A stretch of DNA of 64,000 nt. Source: Dehalogenimonas formicexedens (lineage in GTDB: Bacteria; Chloroflexota; Dehalococcoidia; Dehalococcoidales; Dehalococcoidaceae). The notes under the pieces were generated by a model. That model was not told the origin of the DNA. It saw nothing but the letters and a program-made list of their open reading frames with translations, and ran no database searches. The position numbers and the translations under genes are program-made. The stretch spans positions 1,454,210-1,518,209 of the forward strand of contig NZ_CP018258.1 of the NCBI RefSeq assembly GCF_001953175.1, written 5' to 3'. Every line of letters begins with the position of its first letter. Positions within the stretch are counted from its first letter, which is position 1. Of this stretch, positions 16,601 to 24,271 are shown piece by piece.

Positions 16601-17163
16601 CAATTCCGGTTTGTCATTCCCGCGAAAGCGGGAATCCATCTGCGTAGCGGCACGGCACGCCGTGCCCGTCACCCCCGTCGTTTTCGCGAGGCGCCAAAGT
16701 TCTTTCGTTCTATGTAAGGGCAAGGGGTGAGGTCGGCGTGTCATCTGTCGTTAGTCCGATCAGCCTTAATACATTCGTGGCATCAGGCATTGTCCAAACC
16801 CAAACCTCCCCAGGTTACCTGCCTGTCGCCCATTGCCATCCCCCAATTGTCATTCCGCGAAAGCGGGAATCCATCTACGTAGCGGCCCAGCACGGCACGC
16901 CGTGCCCGTCACCCGCAGTCGTCTTTGCGAGGCGCCAAACTTCCTTCGCTCTACGGTAAGGGCTAGGGGTGAGGTCGGCGTGTCATCTGTCGTCAATCCG
17001 ATCAACCTTAATGCATTCGTAGTCGTAGGCATTTCCAAACCGCCCCCAGGCTACCTGCCTGCCGCCCATTGCCATCCTCCCAATTGTCATTCCCGCGAAA
17101 GCGGGAATCCATCTGCGTAGCGGCACGGCACGCCGTGCCCGTCACCCCCGTCGTCTTTGCGAG
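16601..17163. repeat. 236-bp tandem repeat, 2.4 copies
   Basis: Copies begin with TTGTCATTCC at 16611, 16847 and 17084, giving periods of 236 and 237. Each carries a GGATTCCCGCTTTCGCGGG-type hairpin, a CGGCACGGC/GCCGTGCCC palindrome, a GGCGCCAAA stretch and GGTGAGGTCGGCGTGTCATCTG. The third copy stops at about 17163. Apparent short frames inside it are the repeat itself. The whole gap 16580-17660 has no gene. Confidence 0.85.
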
Positions 17164-17287
17164 CCATCGGCTTGCCGAGGCGAAGCAATCGCGGTTGGTT
17201 GAGTTTACCGGTAGGGGCGGGTTTTTAACCCGCCCGCCTGTCCGCCGTCCAGTGATTTTTGTAGGGTCGGTATAGCATAGCGACCCT
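17164..17287. repeat. Dispersed repeats upstream of rdhA
   Basis: Contains the end of a GTCTTTGCGAG element (GCAATCGCGG), a GTAG-headed GGGCGGGTT/AACCCGCCC palindrome at 17211 and a GTAGGGTCG...CGACCC palindrome at 17261. The order matches 14464-14602. Confidence 0.75.
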
Positions 17288-17510
17288 AACCAATTTGACC
17301 CACATTCTTTTCATTTTTGCGACGCGTACTCTACCGGCGCGAAGTATTATGCAATCGCTGCTTCCCCTTGTTCCGTTAAAATTCCCGGGATTCTAATCGG
17401 GGCCTTTCGGTCGCCAGATCTGTATTGAAAACCCTCTCGCAATTGACTCCAGAATGTAAAACGCCCTGCGACTTTTACATATTTGTTAATTATTTCTTAA
17501 TATAACCAAT

Positions 17511-17553
17511 TTTTAGCATAAATACCTATTAATCACTATAATTTACGCTAAAA
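17511..17553 (+). promoter_or_regulatory. Inverted repeat and promoter-like region upstream of rdhA
   Basis: TTTTAGCATAAAT (17511-17523) and ATTTACGCTAAAA (17541-17553) form 13-bp arms with one mismatch. TATAAT (17537-17542) lies between and partly inside them, so a repressor bound here would cover the promoter. The region from about 17440 to 17610 is strikingly AT-rich. Regulator unknown; none is encoded next to rdhA. Confidence 0.55.
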
Positions 17554-17660
17554 GTCCAATATTGATTAATACTTTAGTACGATGACAAATTGTAATTAAG
17601 CGGTTATTCTTGGAAACGGGTTGGATGAATTCCTTCGCTATTCTGAAAGGAGGTACCACA

Positions 17661-19076
17661 ATGTCAACATTTCATTCCACGGTCAGCCGGCGCGAATTCA
17701 TGAGGGCACTTGGTCTCACCGGGGCGGCTTTGGGGACCGCCGGGCTGGTTGCCCCGGTTTTCCATGACCTTGATGAAGTAGCCGCATCGACAGATTCTGT
17801 CGGACCAAAAATGCCATGGTACGTAAAAAAACGAGAAGCCTATAACCCTACGGTTCCTGTCGATTGGTCCTTGGTCAAGCCCTTTGATTCAGATGAGAGA
17901 AAGTCATGGCCTTATGAAAAGCGGCCGGCTACTCCCCCCGAAGTCTTCGAAGAACAGATGCTGAAGATCGATCCGAAACTCGATTGGAAAGATCCCAGAA
18001 GACAGGCTATGCAGAACGGGGCTAGAGCCAGCTTTTCGAGGAGCCACACCTACGGCGCGTGGCTGGGCGATCTGGGAGCCACCACCCCTGAAAAAGCCAA
18101 CTATCCTTCCTGGCAAGGCAATGTGGATGAAAACCATAAACTCCTTACCGGTGCCGTACGGTTTTTCGGGTCCCAGGGAGTGGGCCCGTTGGAACGCGAT
18201 GACAAGTTCATGAAAATGATGTTCAAGAAAAACGGAAATACAACCTACACCTTTGACAGCAGCATTTCGTTAGCAGAAGAACGGAAACTAGCTGGCAACG
18301 TGACAGAAAGAGCAATTCCGTCGTCTTATAACTGGGCATTTGTTTGGATTTTCCGGCAGCCGATGGACGCGACTCTGAGACAAGCTGGCGGCGGGGGTAA
18401 AAGCACCAGGAATCCCCTGGGTCTTGCCGAAAACTGGGCAATGGCCATTTCGTACAACAGGCTTGATATGGTCGAAGACCGTATCCAAAAATTCCTCCGC
18501 GGCCTCGGTTATCACGGTGTCGCCGGCGGAATGTCGGCGAACCTGCCCGGCAACTCCATGGCGATAATGTCCGGGTGGGCGGAGCACGTTCGGATGGGGC
18601 AGCCGGTCTCTTTCCCCCGCTGGGGCGTGACTGTTCGCGGGACCTACAAGATGATAACCAATCTCCCATTGCCGGCTGGACAACCGATCGACTTCGGCAA
18701 CTATGAATTTTGTAAGACCTGTGAAATCTGCTCAGAAACCTGTCCTTCTGGATCCATTCAAAGAGGGGATCCCACCTGGGATGGCAATCCTGTGGGCAAC
18801 CCAGCCCAGCAGTACGGATTTCTGGGGTGGCGAACTGAGTTTCAAACATGCCCGCACTGTCCGATATGCCACAGGATGTGTCCATTCAACGCCCTGGAGA
18901 CGGATGGTTATTCATTTGTCCATGATGTTGTCAAGGCGACGATAACAAATACCACCGTACTAAACCGGTTTTTCGCAAACATGGACAGAACTTTCAAGTA
19001 TTCGGAACTACCGGAAAGCGGTTACTGGGACGTCTTTGATAAACACCCGGTCTGGGGTTGGGATTCCCGAACTTAA
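17661..19076 (+). CDS. rdhA: Reductive dehalogenase catalytic subunit
   Basis: A 471-residue terminal oxidoreductase of organohalide respiration, which removes halogen from an organohalide using a corrinoid and two iron-sulfur clusters at the outer face of the membrane. A Tat signal is present (SRREFMRALG, R10-R11, then a hydrophobic stretch). The C-terminal cluster motifs are C351-x2-C354-x2-C357-x3-C361-P and C397-x2-C400-x2-C403-x3-C407-P. Length is normal for the Dehalococcoidia group. ATG 17661 follows a perfect AAAGGAGG at 17646-17653; an upstream TTG at 17610 is rejected. Substrate cannot be assigned by reading. rdhB follows 23 bases later. Confidence 0.95.
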   Translation: MSTFHSTVSRREFMRALGLTGAALGTAGLVAPVFHDLDEVAASTDSVGPKMPWYVKKREAYNPTVPVDWSLVKPFDSDERKSWPYEKRPATPPEVFEEQMLKIDPKLDWKDPRRQAMQNGARASFSRSHTYGAWLGDLGATTPEKANYPSWQGNVDENHKLLTGAVRFFGSQGVGPLERDDKFMKMMFKKNGNTTYTFDSSISLAEERKLAGNVTERAIPSSYNWAFVWIFRQPMDATLRQAGGGGKSTRNPLGLAENWAMAISYNRLDMVEDRIQKFLRGLGYHGVAGGMSANLPGNSMAIMSGWAEHVRMGQPVSFPRWGVTVRGTYKMITNLPLPAGQPIDFGNYEFCKTCEICSETCPSGSIQRGDPTWDGNPVGNPAQQYGFLGWRTEFQTCPHCPICHRMCPFNALETDGYSFVHDVVKATITNTTVLNRFFANMDRTFKYSELPESGYWDVFDKHPVWGWDSRT

Positions 19077-19099
19077 AAAAACGATCAGGAGGCAGAAAC

Positions 19100-19372
19100 A
19101 TGTTTTTCGTAGGTATGTTGATTACCGCCGTTGTGGCTGCATTCGTCATATGGGCAATGAAAAAAGGAATAAAATTTACATGGTATGAGTGGTTGCTTGG
19201 AGCCCTAACTATTCTATTCGCGCTGATGACTATTCAACACTATACCGGCTCCTTAGCGGAATATCAGGTTACGGCCGCAAAATTGGGAGGGCTGATGTTT
19301 GGCTCTATAACGCTGGTTCTACTGGCTGTAACAGTTCAATTTGTATGGCGCCACAATAAAGCTGTCCGATAA
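19100..19372 (+). CDS. rdhB: Reductive dehalogenase membrane anchor
   Basis: A 90-residue protein with three hydrophobic segments (about residues 3-20, 28-46 and 60-82), the size and layout of RdhB proteins that tether RdhA to the cytoplasmic membrane. CAGGAGG precedes ATG 19100 by about 7 bases. It is the second gene of the rdhAB transcript, which ends in a strong terminator. No MarR or two-component regulator gene is found beside the pair, unlike many dehalogenase operons. Confidence 0.92.
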   Translation: MFFVGMLITAVVAAFVIWAMKKGIKFTWYEWLLGALTILFALMTIQHYTGSLAEYQVTAAKLGGLMFGSITLVLLAVTVQFVWRHNKAVR

Positions 19373-19386
19373 CGGCTTGTTTTAAC

Positions 19387-19420
19387 ATAGGGGAGGTCTG
19401 ATAGACCTCCCCTATTCTTA
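19387..19420 (+). terminator. Terminator of rdhAB
   Basis: Perfect 13-bp stem: ATAGGGGAGGTCT (19387-19399), loop GAT, AGACCTCCCCTAT (19403-19415), then TCTTATTTTCTT. Confidence 0.88.
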
Positions 19421-19534
19421 TTTTCTTCGCTGTTGTATCGAAAATCTTAATCGTTCTTCCCAACTTGTTTAATTCTCGAACACCAATCCGGATAATGGAT
19501 TCAGCCTCCTCGTTACCCCCGCCCAAGTCCGATT

Positions 19535-19543
19535 TGCTATAAT
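19535..19543 (+). promoter_or_regulatory. Extended -10 promoter of glyA
   Basis: TGCTATAAT (extended -10, 19535-19543) lies 52 bases before the glyA start. No convincing -35 hexamer is seen, which is usual for extended -10 promoters. Confidence 0.45.
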
Positions 19544-19595
19544 AACCCCTGCTTCCTGCCGTAAAACCGGCCGGGACGATAACGAAAGGACTGAA

Positions 19596-20843
19596 GTGAC
19601 CAGACTGCGTTTTGACGATCCGGATATCTACAATGCCATCGCCGCCGAGGACAAGCGGCAGCAGGAAACGATCAATCTCATCGCCTCCGAGAACTACGCC
19701 TCCCGCGCCATCCTGCAGGCGCAGGGCTCCTCCCTGACCAACAAATACGCCGAGGGCTACCCCGGCAAGCGCTACTACGGCGGCTGCCACAACATGGACA
19801 CCATCGAGACCATCGCCATCGAGCGCTGCAAGGAGCTGTTCAAGGCCGACCACGCCAACGTCCAGCCCCACTCCGGCGCCCAAGCCAATATGGGCGCCTA
19901 CTTTGCCCTGATCAAGCCCGGCGACACCATCATGGGCATGAGCCTGTCGCACGGCGGCCACCTCACCCACGGCGCCAAGGTTAACTTCACCGGCAAGATG
20001 TACAACGTCGTCGCCTACGGTCTCGACCCGGAGACCGAGCGCATCAATTACGCCGAAATGGAAAAACTGGCCGATGAATGTCAGCCGAAGATTATCGTCG
20101 CCGGGGCCTCCGCCTATCCCCGCGTAATAGATTTCGAGCGCATCCGCAGGATCTGCGACAGGGTCGGCGCCAAGATGATGGTGGATATGGCCCACATCGC
20201 CGGCCTGGTTGCCGCCGGCGCCCATCCTACCCCCGTCCCCTACGCCGATGTGGTGACCTCGACTACCCACAAGACCCTCCGCGGTCCCCGCGGCGGTTTC
20301 ATCCTCTGCAAGGCTGAACTGGCCCACGCCATCGACGCCGCCATGTTCCCCGGCATCCAGGGCGGGCCCCTGATGCACGTCCTGGCCGGCAAGGCGGTCG
20401 CCTTCCGCGAAGCCACCACCCCTGAATTCGGCGACTACGCCCGCCAGGTGCTGGCCAATTCAAAGACGCTTGCCCGCGAACTCCAGAAGCATGGCTTCCG
20501 CCTTGTTTCCGGCGGCACCGACAACCACCTGGTCCTGCTAGATCTCACCGCCACCGGCGTCAACGGCAAGGACGCCGAGGAAGCCCTTGGCCGCTGCAAC
20601 ATCGTGGTCAACCGGAATACGGTGCCTTTCGTCATCAGCCAGAAGGCCACGGCTCCCAACGGCATGCGGCTGGGCACTCCGGCGGTCACCACCCGCGGTT
20701 TCGGCGAACCGGAAATGATCCAGATCGCCGCCTGGGTCCACGAGGTTATCAAGAATTTCGGCAATCCCGACATTGAAGCCCGCATCGCCGGAGAAGTCAG
20801 GGCGCTGACCGAAAAATTTCCCGTTCCCGGAATAACAGATTAG
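19596..20843 (+). CDS. glyA: Serine hydroxymethyltransferase
   Basis: A 415-residue PLP enzyme that converts serine and tetrahydrofolate to glycine and 5,10-methylene-tetrahydrofolate, the main one-carbon source. Conserved features: [10 protein letters not shown] near the N-terminus, [10 protein letters not shown], and the PLP lysine in [13 protein letters not shown]. Length is normal. Start is GTG 19596 behind GAAAGGA; the next ATG would remove conserved sequence. Monocistronic. Confidence 0.97.
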   Translation: MTRLRFDDPDIYNAIAAEDKRQQETINLIASENYASRAILQAQGSSLTNKYAEGYPGKRYYGGCHNMDTIETIAIERCKELFKADHANVQPHSGAQANMGAYFALIKPGDTIMGMSLSHGGHLTHGAKVNFTGKMYNVVAYGLDPETERINYAEMEKLADECQPKIIVAGASAYPRVIDFERIRRICDRVGAKMMVDMAHIAGLVAAGAHPTPVPYADVVTSTTHKTLRGPRGGFILCKAELAHAIDAAMFPGIQGGPLMHVLAGKAVAFREATTPEFGDYARQVLANSKTLARELQKHGFRLVSGGTDNHLVLLDLTATGVNGKDAEEALGRCNIVVNRNTVPFVISQKATAPNGMRLGTPAVTTRGFGEPEMIQIAAWVHEVIKNFGNPDIEARIAGEVRALTEKFPVPGITD

Positions 20844-20916
20844 TATTGAAACCGAGTAAAACAACGAGCACGAACAACCACACTATCTTTCAAATCTTGG
20901 GTGGGGACTCCATCCC

Positions 20917-20954
20917 AGAGGTTTTGGCGAGCGGGGCTGCGAGCCAAAACCTCT
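20917..20954. other. 12-bp inverted repeat between glyA and prs
   Basis: AGAGGTTTTGGC (20917-20928) and GCCAAAACCTCT (20943-20954) form a perfect stem with a 14-base GC-rich loop. It may end glyA transcription, but no T-run follows. Confidence 0.5.
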
Positions 20955-21074
20955 TCAAAACAACACCCCTTCCATCGGCGAACAGAGTGAGACGAAGGGA
21001 AGGGGCAGGGGATAGGTTTCCACATCCCTGCATTTCGAATTTCGGATTTCGGGCTCCGGATTTAGAGGTAAACG

Positions 21075-22019
21075 ATGGATGAGATGAAGGTCTTCACCGG
21101 CAACGCCCACCCGGCATTAGCTAAAGCCGTGGTCGATTATCTCGGCATTCCGATGGGCAACAGTCAGGTCTTCCAGTTCTCCAACGAAAACACTTTCGTT
21201 AAGATCCTGGACAACGTCCGCAACCGAGATACCTTTGTCATCCAGCCTTTTTCGACACCGGTTAACCAGAGCATCCTCGAGATGCTGATCATGATCGACG
21301 CCCTGAAACGGGCTTCGGCCGGGCGTATCACCGCCGTCGTCCCCTACTACGCCTACGGCCGCACCGATAAGAAAGACCAGCCCCGCGTGCCCATCACCGC
21401 CCGTCTCCTTGCCGACTTGCTGACAACTGCAGGTGCCAACCGTTTGCTCACCGTCGATCTCCACGCCGCCCAGATCCAGGGCTTCTTCAACATCCCCGTC
21501 GACGAGCTCTCTGCGATGAGCCTGCTGACCACCTACATCAAGAAGATGAACCTGTCGCCTCTGGTGGTCGTCGCCACCGATATCGGTATTTCCAAGCGCG
21601 CCAGGGATTTCGCCGCCCGGCTTGACGCGCCCCTCGCCATCATCGAAAAACGCCGCCTCGGCAACGAGGACAAAACGGAAACCCTGAACATCATCGGCGA
21701 TGTCAAAGGCCGCATCGCCCTCACCGTCGACGACGAGATCGATACCGCCGGCTCTCTGACCAACTCGGTGCAGACGCTTTTAAATAACGGCGCCACCGAG
21801 GTCTACGCCTGCTGCACCCACCCGGTGTTGTCCGGTCCCGCCATCAAGCGCATCCAGGGATCGGCGGTCAAAGAAGTCATCGTCACCGATACTATCCCGG
21901 TGCTGGGTGAAAAACACATCGATAAGATCACCGTACTATCGGTGGCATCGCTCCTGGGTGAGGCCATCCACCGAATCCATACCGGCCTCTCCGTCGGCGC
22001 CATGTTCCAGCAGGAATAG
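21075..22019 (+). CDS. prs: Ribose-phosphate pyrophosphokinase
   Basis: A 314-residue enzyme that makes PRPP from ribose 5-phosphate and ATP for nucleotide, His and Trp synthesis. Recognisable are the YYAYGRTDKKDQPRVPITARL flexible loop, VDLHAAQIQGFF, and the PRPP-binding ALTVDDEIDTAGS. Start ATG 21075 follows AGAGGT; ATG 21084 is an alternative. It converges on the DUF2277 gene with only four bases between stops. Confidence 0.96.
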   Translation: MDEMKVFTGNAHPALAKAVVDYLGIPMGNSQVFQFSNENTFVKILDNVRNRDTFVIQPFSTPVNQSILEMLIMIDALKRASAGRITAVVPYYAYGRTDKKDQPRVPITARLLADLLTTAGANRLLTVDLHAAQIQGFFNIPVDELSAMSLLTTYIKKMNLSPLVVVATDIGISKRARDFAARLDAPLAIIEKRRLGNEDKTETLNIIGDVKGRIALTVDDEIDTAGSLTNSVQTLLNNGATEVYACCTHPVLSGPAIKRIQGSAVKEVIVTDTIPVLGEKHIDKITVLSVASLLGEAIHRIHTGLSVGAMFQQE

Positions 22020-22023
22020 GCCG

Positions 22024-22296
22024 CTAGCCGCGGCCAAACCGTTCGACCGCCCTGGCGTGCCGCTTGGCGGCCTCGATCTCCCTGTTCTTCGCCGGGGCCT
22101 CTGTCACCAGCGAATCCAGGAGTTTAGAAGTAGCCCGGGACACTTCCCTGATCGCCTGGTCGAAGGCTTTGTGATTGGCGGCGGACGGATTGGCAAAGCC
22201 GCTGACCTTGCGGACAAACTGCTGCGCCGCCGCGTTGACCTCTTCCTCGGTCGCCGGCGGATCGAAATTGAACAGCATGTGAATATTGCGGCTCAT
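22024..22296 (-). CDS. DUF2277 family protein
   Basis: A 90-residue protein that starts MSRNIHMLFNFDPPATEEEV and contains ASxQFVRKVSG and AFDxAIxEVSxAxxxLLDSL-like segments, the pattern of DUF2277. This family is widespread in actinobacteria and chloroflexi and has no known function. Its start overlaps the stop of the 22296-23102 gene by one base, so the two form an operon. Confidence 0.85.
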   Translation of the reverse strand: MSRNIHMLFNFDPPATEEEVNAAAQQFVRKVSGFANPSAANHKAFDQAIREVSRATSKLLDSLVTEAPAKNREIEAAKRHARAVERFGRG

Positions 22297-23102
22297 TATC
22301 TAGCCTCCCCGGGCTGATCTTCGGCCATTGTTCGATAATACCTGGCAAGCAGGAGACAGCTTTGTTCGGCGACATCTATAGCCGGGCCGCCGCCTGACCC
22401 AGGGACGAACCCGGCAAGCATGGTGCCGTTGAAATATGCTTTTTGAAACCTGCGCTTCAAGAAGTCGACGAGCGTATCGAAGTTGCAGGTGGTTGTGAGT
22501 TCCATCTTTTCACCTAGAAATGAATAATCGAAATCGAATTGGCAAATTTCCACCATCGGAGCGTCGGATTCGCGGCCGTACATTCGGACGAATTGTTCAA
22601 CGATTCCCAAGGGTTCATTTGTCTTGGTAGTAACGCGTTTCATCACCGGAATACCACCGGTCAGCATCGTGGCGGCAACATTTACTTTCATCGTGCTTTT
22701 GGCAACTGTGTCTTCCACAAAGTTACCGGTCCTGCGGCCTGCCAAGATTAGGAATACATCCGCGCCATTTAAGGTAAGATTTTTGCCGTCATGACTTGTG
22801 AAAATGGTTTGGTCATCATCTAAGTCGATTGAGAATGGGGTAATTTCAGGTGAAACTCCGCGCCTCAGTTCAGATTCGGCGATGGTGAAAGCAGCTACTT
22901 TCAAAACGGTCAGCGATTGTGCGGCTTGTCGGGCTTCATTGAGTTCCTTGAAATGTCCGATCATGCGGGGTAAACCGCCCGCGAGTTGAAACCGTATCTG
23001 GTAATCCGGTTGCTTTACGGCAGCAGCGATCTTGCTTACCAAATCCGGAGTCATTTCGGCTGGCGGCATCGCCGCCACATGGAAAATTTCTTCTCCGCCC
23101 AT
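22296..23102 (-). CDS. Uncharacterised 268-residue protein
   Basis: I do not recognise a family. The protein is soluble-looking, with a central DLDDDQTIFTSHDGKNLTLNG segment and a C-terminal helix (VAEQSCLLLARYYRTMAED). The stretch KVNVAATMLTGGIPVMKRVTT is mildly hydrophobic. TATACT lies exactly 6 bases before ATG 23102, the leaderless layout, and there is no ribosome binding site. It is the first gene of a two-gene operon with the DUF2277 gene. Confidence 0.7.
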   Translation of the reverse strand: MGGEEIFHVAAMPPAEMTPDLVSKIAAAVKQPDYQIRFQLAGGLPRMIGHFKELNEARQAAQSLTVLKVAAFTIAESELRRGVSPEITPFSIDLDDDQTIFTSHDGKNLTLNGADVFLILAGRRTGNFVEDTVAKSTMKVNVAATMLTGGIPVMKRVTTKTNEPLGIVEQFVRMYGRESDAPMVEICQFDFDYSFLGEKMELTTTCNFDTLVDFLKRRFQKAYFNGTMLAGFVPGSGGGPAIDVAEQSCLLLARYYRTMAEDQPGEAR

Positions 23103-23108
23103 GAATCC

Positions 23109-23114
23109 AGTATA
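23109..23114 (-). promoter_or_regulatory. -10 box 6 bases before the 23102 start
   Basis: TATACT, GGATTC and ATG are contiguous on the minus strand. The -35 region is weak. Confidence 0.5.
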
Positions 23115-23238
23115 TTACACCGCCAAACGGATGAATAATGTGAAAAAGTTCGACGCGTTATAAAGCGAAAGTAGCGGGAAAAATCAGGAAGGGCGGTGGG
23201 TTTGAGTTACTCATCGACGGCCGTCGCCGACAGATCAC

Positions 23239-23547
23239 CTAGAAAATGTTTAGATGAAGACCGCCGATTAACAGGGAGACGGCAGCGGCGTAAGTGACTG
23301 ATATCAACAGGATAAAAATTGTCGCGAACGCTATCAACAGTTTTGATCTTCTCGATATCCCAAACCCCAATAACCACGATGCCAACCCGACAGTCGCAAG
23401 GTCGAGCGCCGCTACCGCCGCCCTGTTCAACGTGAAACCATCAGAAATACCGGCTCCTATCGCGAATGCCAGGACGGGTAATGCCAATATAGTGAATACG
23501 ATCCAGCCGATTGCCGTCCCGTTGGGAGACCTGAAAAACCGGCTCAT
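23239..23547 (-). CDS. Small membrane protein, three segments
   Basis: A 102-residue protein starting MSRFFRSPNGTAIG with three hydrophobic stretches (about 13-36, 45-65 and 72-97). No family recognised. ATG 23547 is chosen because it overlaps the stop of the upstream gene by four bases (ATGA), a common sign of translational coupling; a TTG at 23589 would extend it. A basic SRRSK loop separates segments two and three. Confidence 0.7.
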   Translation of the reverse strand: MSRFFRSPNGTAIGWIVFTILALPVLAFAIGAGISDGFTLNRAAVAALDLATVGLASWLLGFGISRRSKLLIAFATIFILLISVTYAAAVSLLIGGLHLNIF

Positions 23548-23753
23548 TGACTCGTTAACGGCTCGTATAACTTGTTGACGAACCGGCAACCATCATTCGT
23601 CGGAGGTTTGAAAAGACACATTTTTTCAGGATTGTCTTTGGAATATTTGATACAACCCCAACATTGGCTGAACAAACGTGGCTTATGTGTCTGGCGGTAA
23701 GCAAGGCACAATCGATGCGCCTGTTCGAGAGTCAGAAGAGTTTTCTGGTTCAT
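23544..23753 (-). CDS. Small Cys-containing protein, uncharacterised
   Basis: A 69-residue protein with a CWGCIKYSKDNPEKMC segment and a further Cys in GCRFVNKLYE, spacing that suggests a metal site (C-x2-C-x11-C plus C). I do not recognise a named family. ATG 23753 is used, since a longer frame would run into the tRNA gene. It is coupled to the membrane protein gene by an ATGA overlap. Confidence 0.6.
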   Translation of the reverse strand: MNQKTLLTLEQAHRLCLAYRQTHKPRLFSQCWGCIKYSKDNPEKMCLFKPPTNDGCRFVNKLYEPLTSQ

Positions 23754-23773
23754 CGCGCTATTCTGAATGAAAC

Positions 23774-23848
23774 TGGTGGCGGCGGGTAGATTTGAACTAC
23801 CGACCAAGGGCTTATGAGTCCCCTGCTCTGCCGCTGAGCTACGCCGCC
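23774..23848 (-). tRNA. tRNA-Met (CAU), probably elongator
   Basis: A 75-base cloverleaf with acceptor GGCGGCG/CGCCGCC, discriminator A and an encoded CCA (23774-23776). The D-arm is GCUC...GAGC, the anticodon loop CUCAUAA gives CAU, and the T-arm is GGUAGUUCAAAUCUACC. The ACUCAUAA context resembles elongator tRNA-Met; a tRNA-Ile2 read through lysidine cannot be excluded. Position 31-39 is an A-G mismatch. Confidence 0.93.
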
Positions 23849-23941
23849 AGGGTGAACTTCGAACGCGACAGACAGTAATTCTATAATCCGCCGCCGACGG
23901 CTGTCAATCTTGATTCCGTTATATCTAAAGTACTAATTCCT

Positions 23942-23970
23942 TTGACCCCTAAACACATCACATGTATAAT
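23942..23970 (+). promoter_or_regulatory. Consensus promoter of the double-cubane reductase operon
   Basis: TTGACC (23942-23947), 17 bases, TATAAT (23965-23970). This is one of the best sigma-70 matches in the window and starts a leader of nearly 300 bases before the first gene. Confidence 0.75.
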
Positions 23971-24012
23971 TAAGCAAGAATCATCATCTTTATCATGAAG
24001 GAGGTGATAAGC

Positions 24013-24045
24013 ATGTCCAGGACGCCCTTCCACCGCCGCACCTGA
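24013..24045 (+). CDS. Possible 10-codon leader peptide (MSRTPFHRRT)
   Basis: ATG 24013 follows AAGGAGGTGATAAGC, an extended match to the anti-Shine-Dalgarno sequence, far better than the site of the real gene downstream. The reading frame is MSRTPFHRRT then UGA. It could also begin at an in-frame ATG at 23995 (MKEVIS extension). The peptide is rich in Arg and His. I propose a regulatory upstream ORF; there is no direct proof of translation. Confidence 0.4.
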   Translation: MSRTPFHRRT

Positions 24046-24182
24046 CGGGAAATTGATAGGCGCGCTTGCCGCGCCCCCGGGACTGCTTACGCCTCCCTGC
24101 CGTCGGGTGTTTTCGGCTAGTTTAGTCGAACATCTCATCTGTTTCATCGCGACGGCGGAGGCACCCCACCGTCTTTCTTTGA
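24041..24182 (+). promoter_or_regulatory. Structured leader with terminator-like hairpin
   Basis: CCTGACGG (24041-24048) can pair with a CCGTCGGG segment near 24101, enclosing a GGCGCG/CGCGCC hairpin. Further on, GACGGCGG (24151-24158) pairs with CCACCGTC (24166-24173, one mismatch) and is followed by TTTCTTT, like an intrinsic terminator inside the leader. With the short ORF this looks like an attenuator. No known riboswitch class recognised. Confidence 0.4.
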
Positions 24183-24271
24183 CGTCGTTCCGACGATCAC
24201 CGGACTACGGCCGCAGTCCCCTCGAAAACAGCCATTGGTTCAAAAACAAATAATTTCGAGAGGATTATGAC

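Noticed and set aside
16738-17275. Short frames in the repeats upstream of rdhA
   Set aside because: They repeat with the 236-bp unit and follow palindromes; no start signal or protein family fits.
17610-17660. Upstream TTG start for rdhA
   Set aside because: The Tat signal and the perfect AAAGGAGG site both point to ATG 17661.
20917-20954. Riboswitch upstream of prs
   Set aside because: Only a simple 12-bp inverted repeat is present; no conserved purine or other aptamer core is recognised.
24053-24253. Frame in the leader of the double-cubane reductase
   Set aside because: No ribosome binding site or family; the region is better explained by leader RNA structure.
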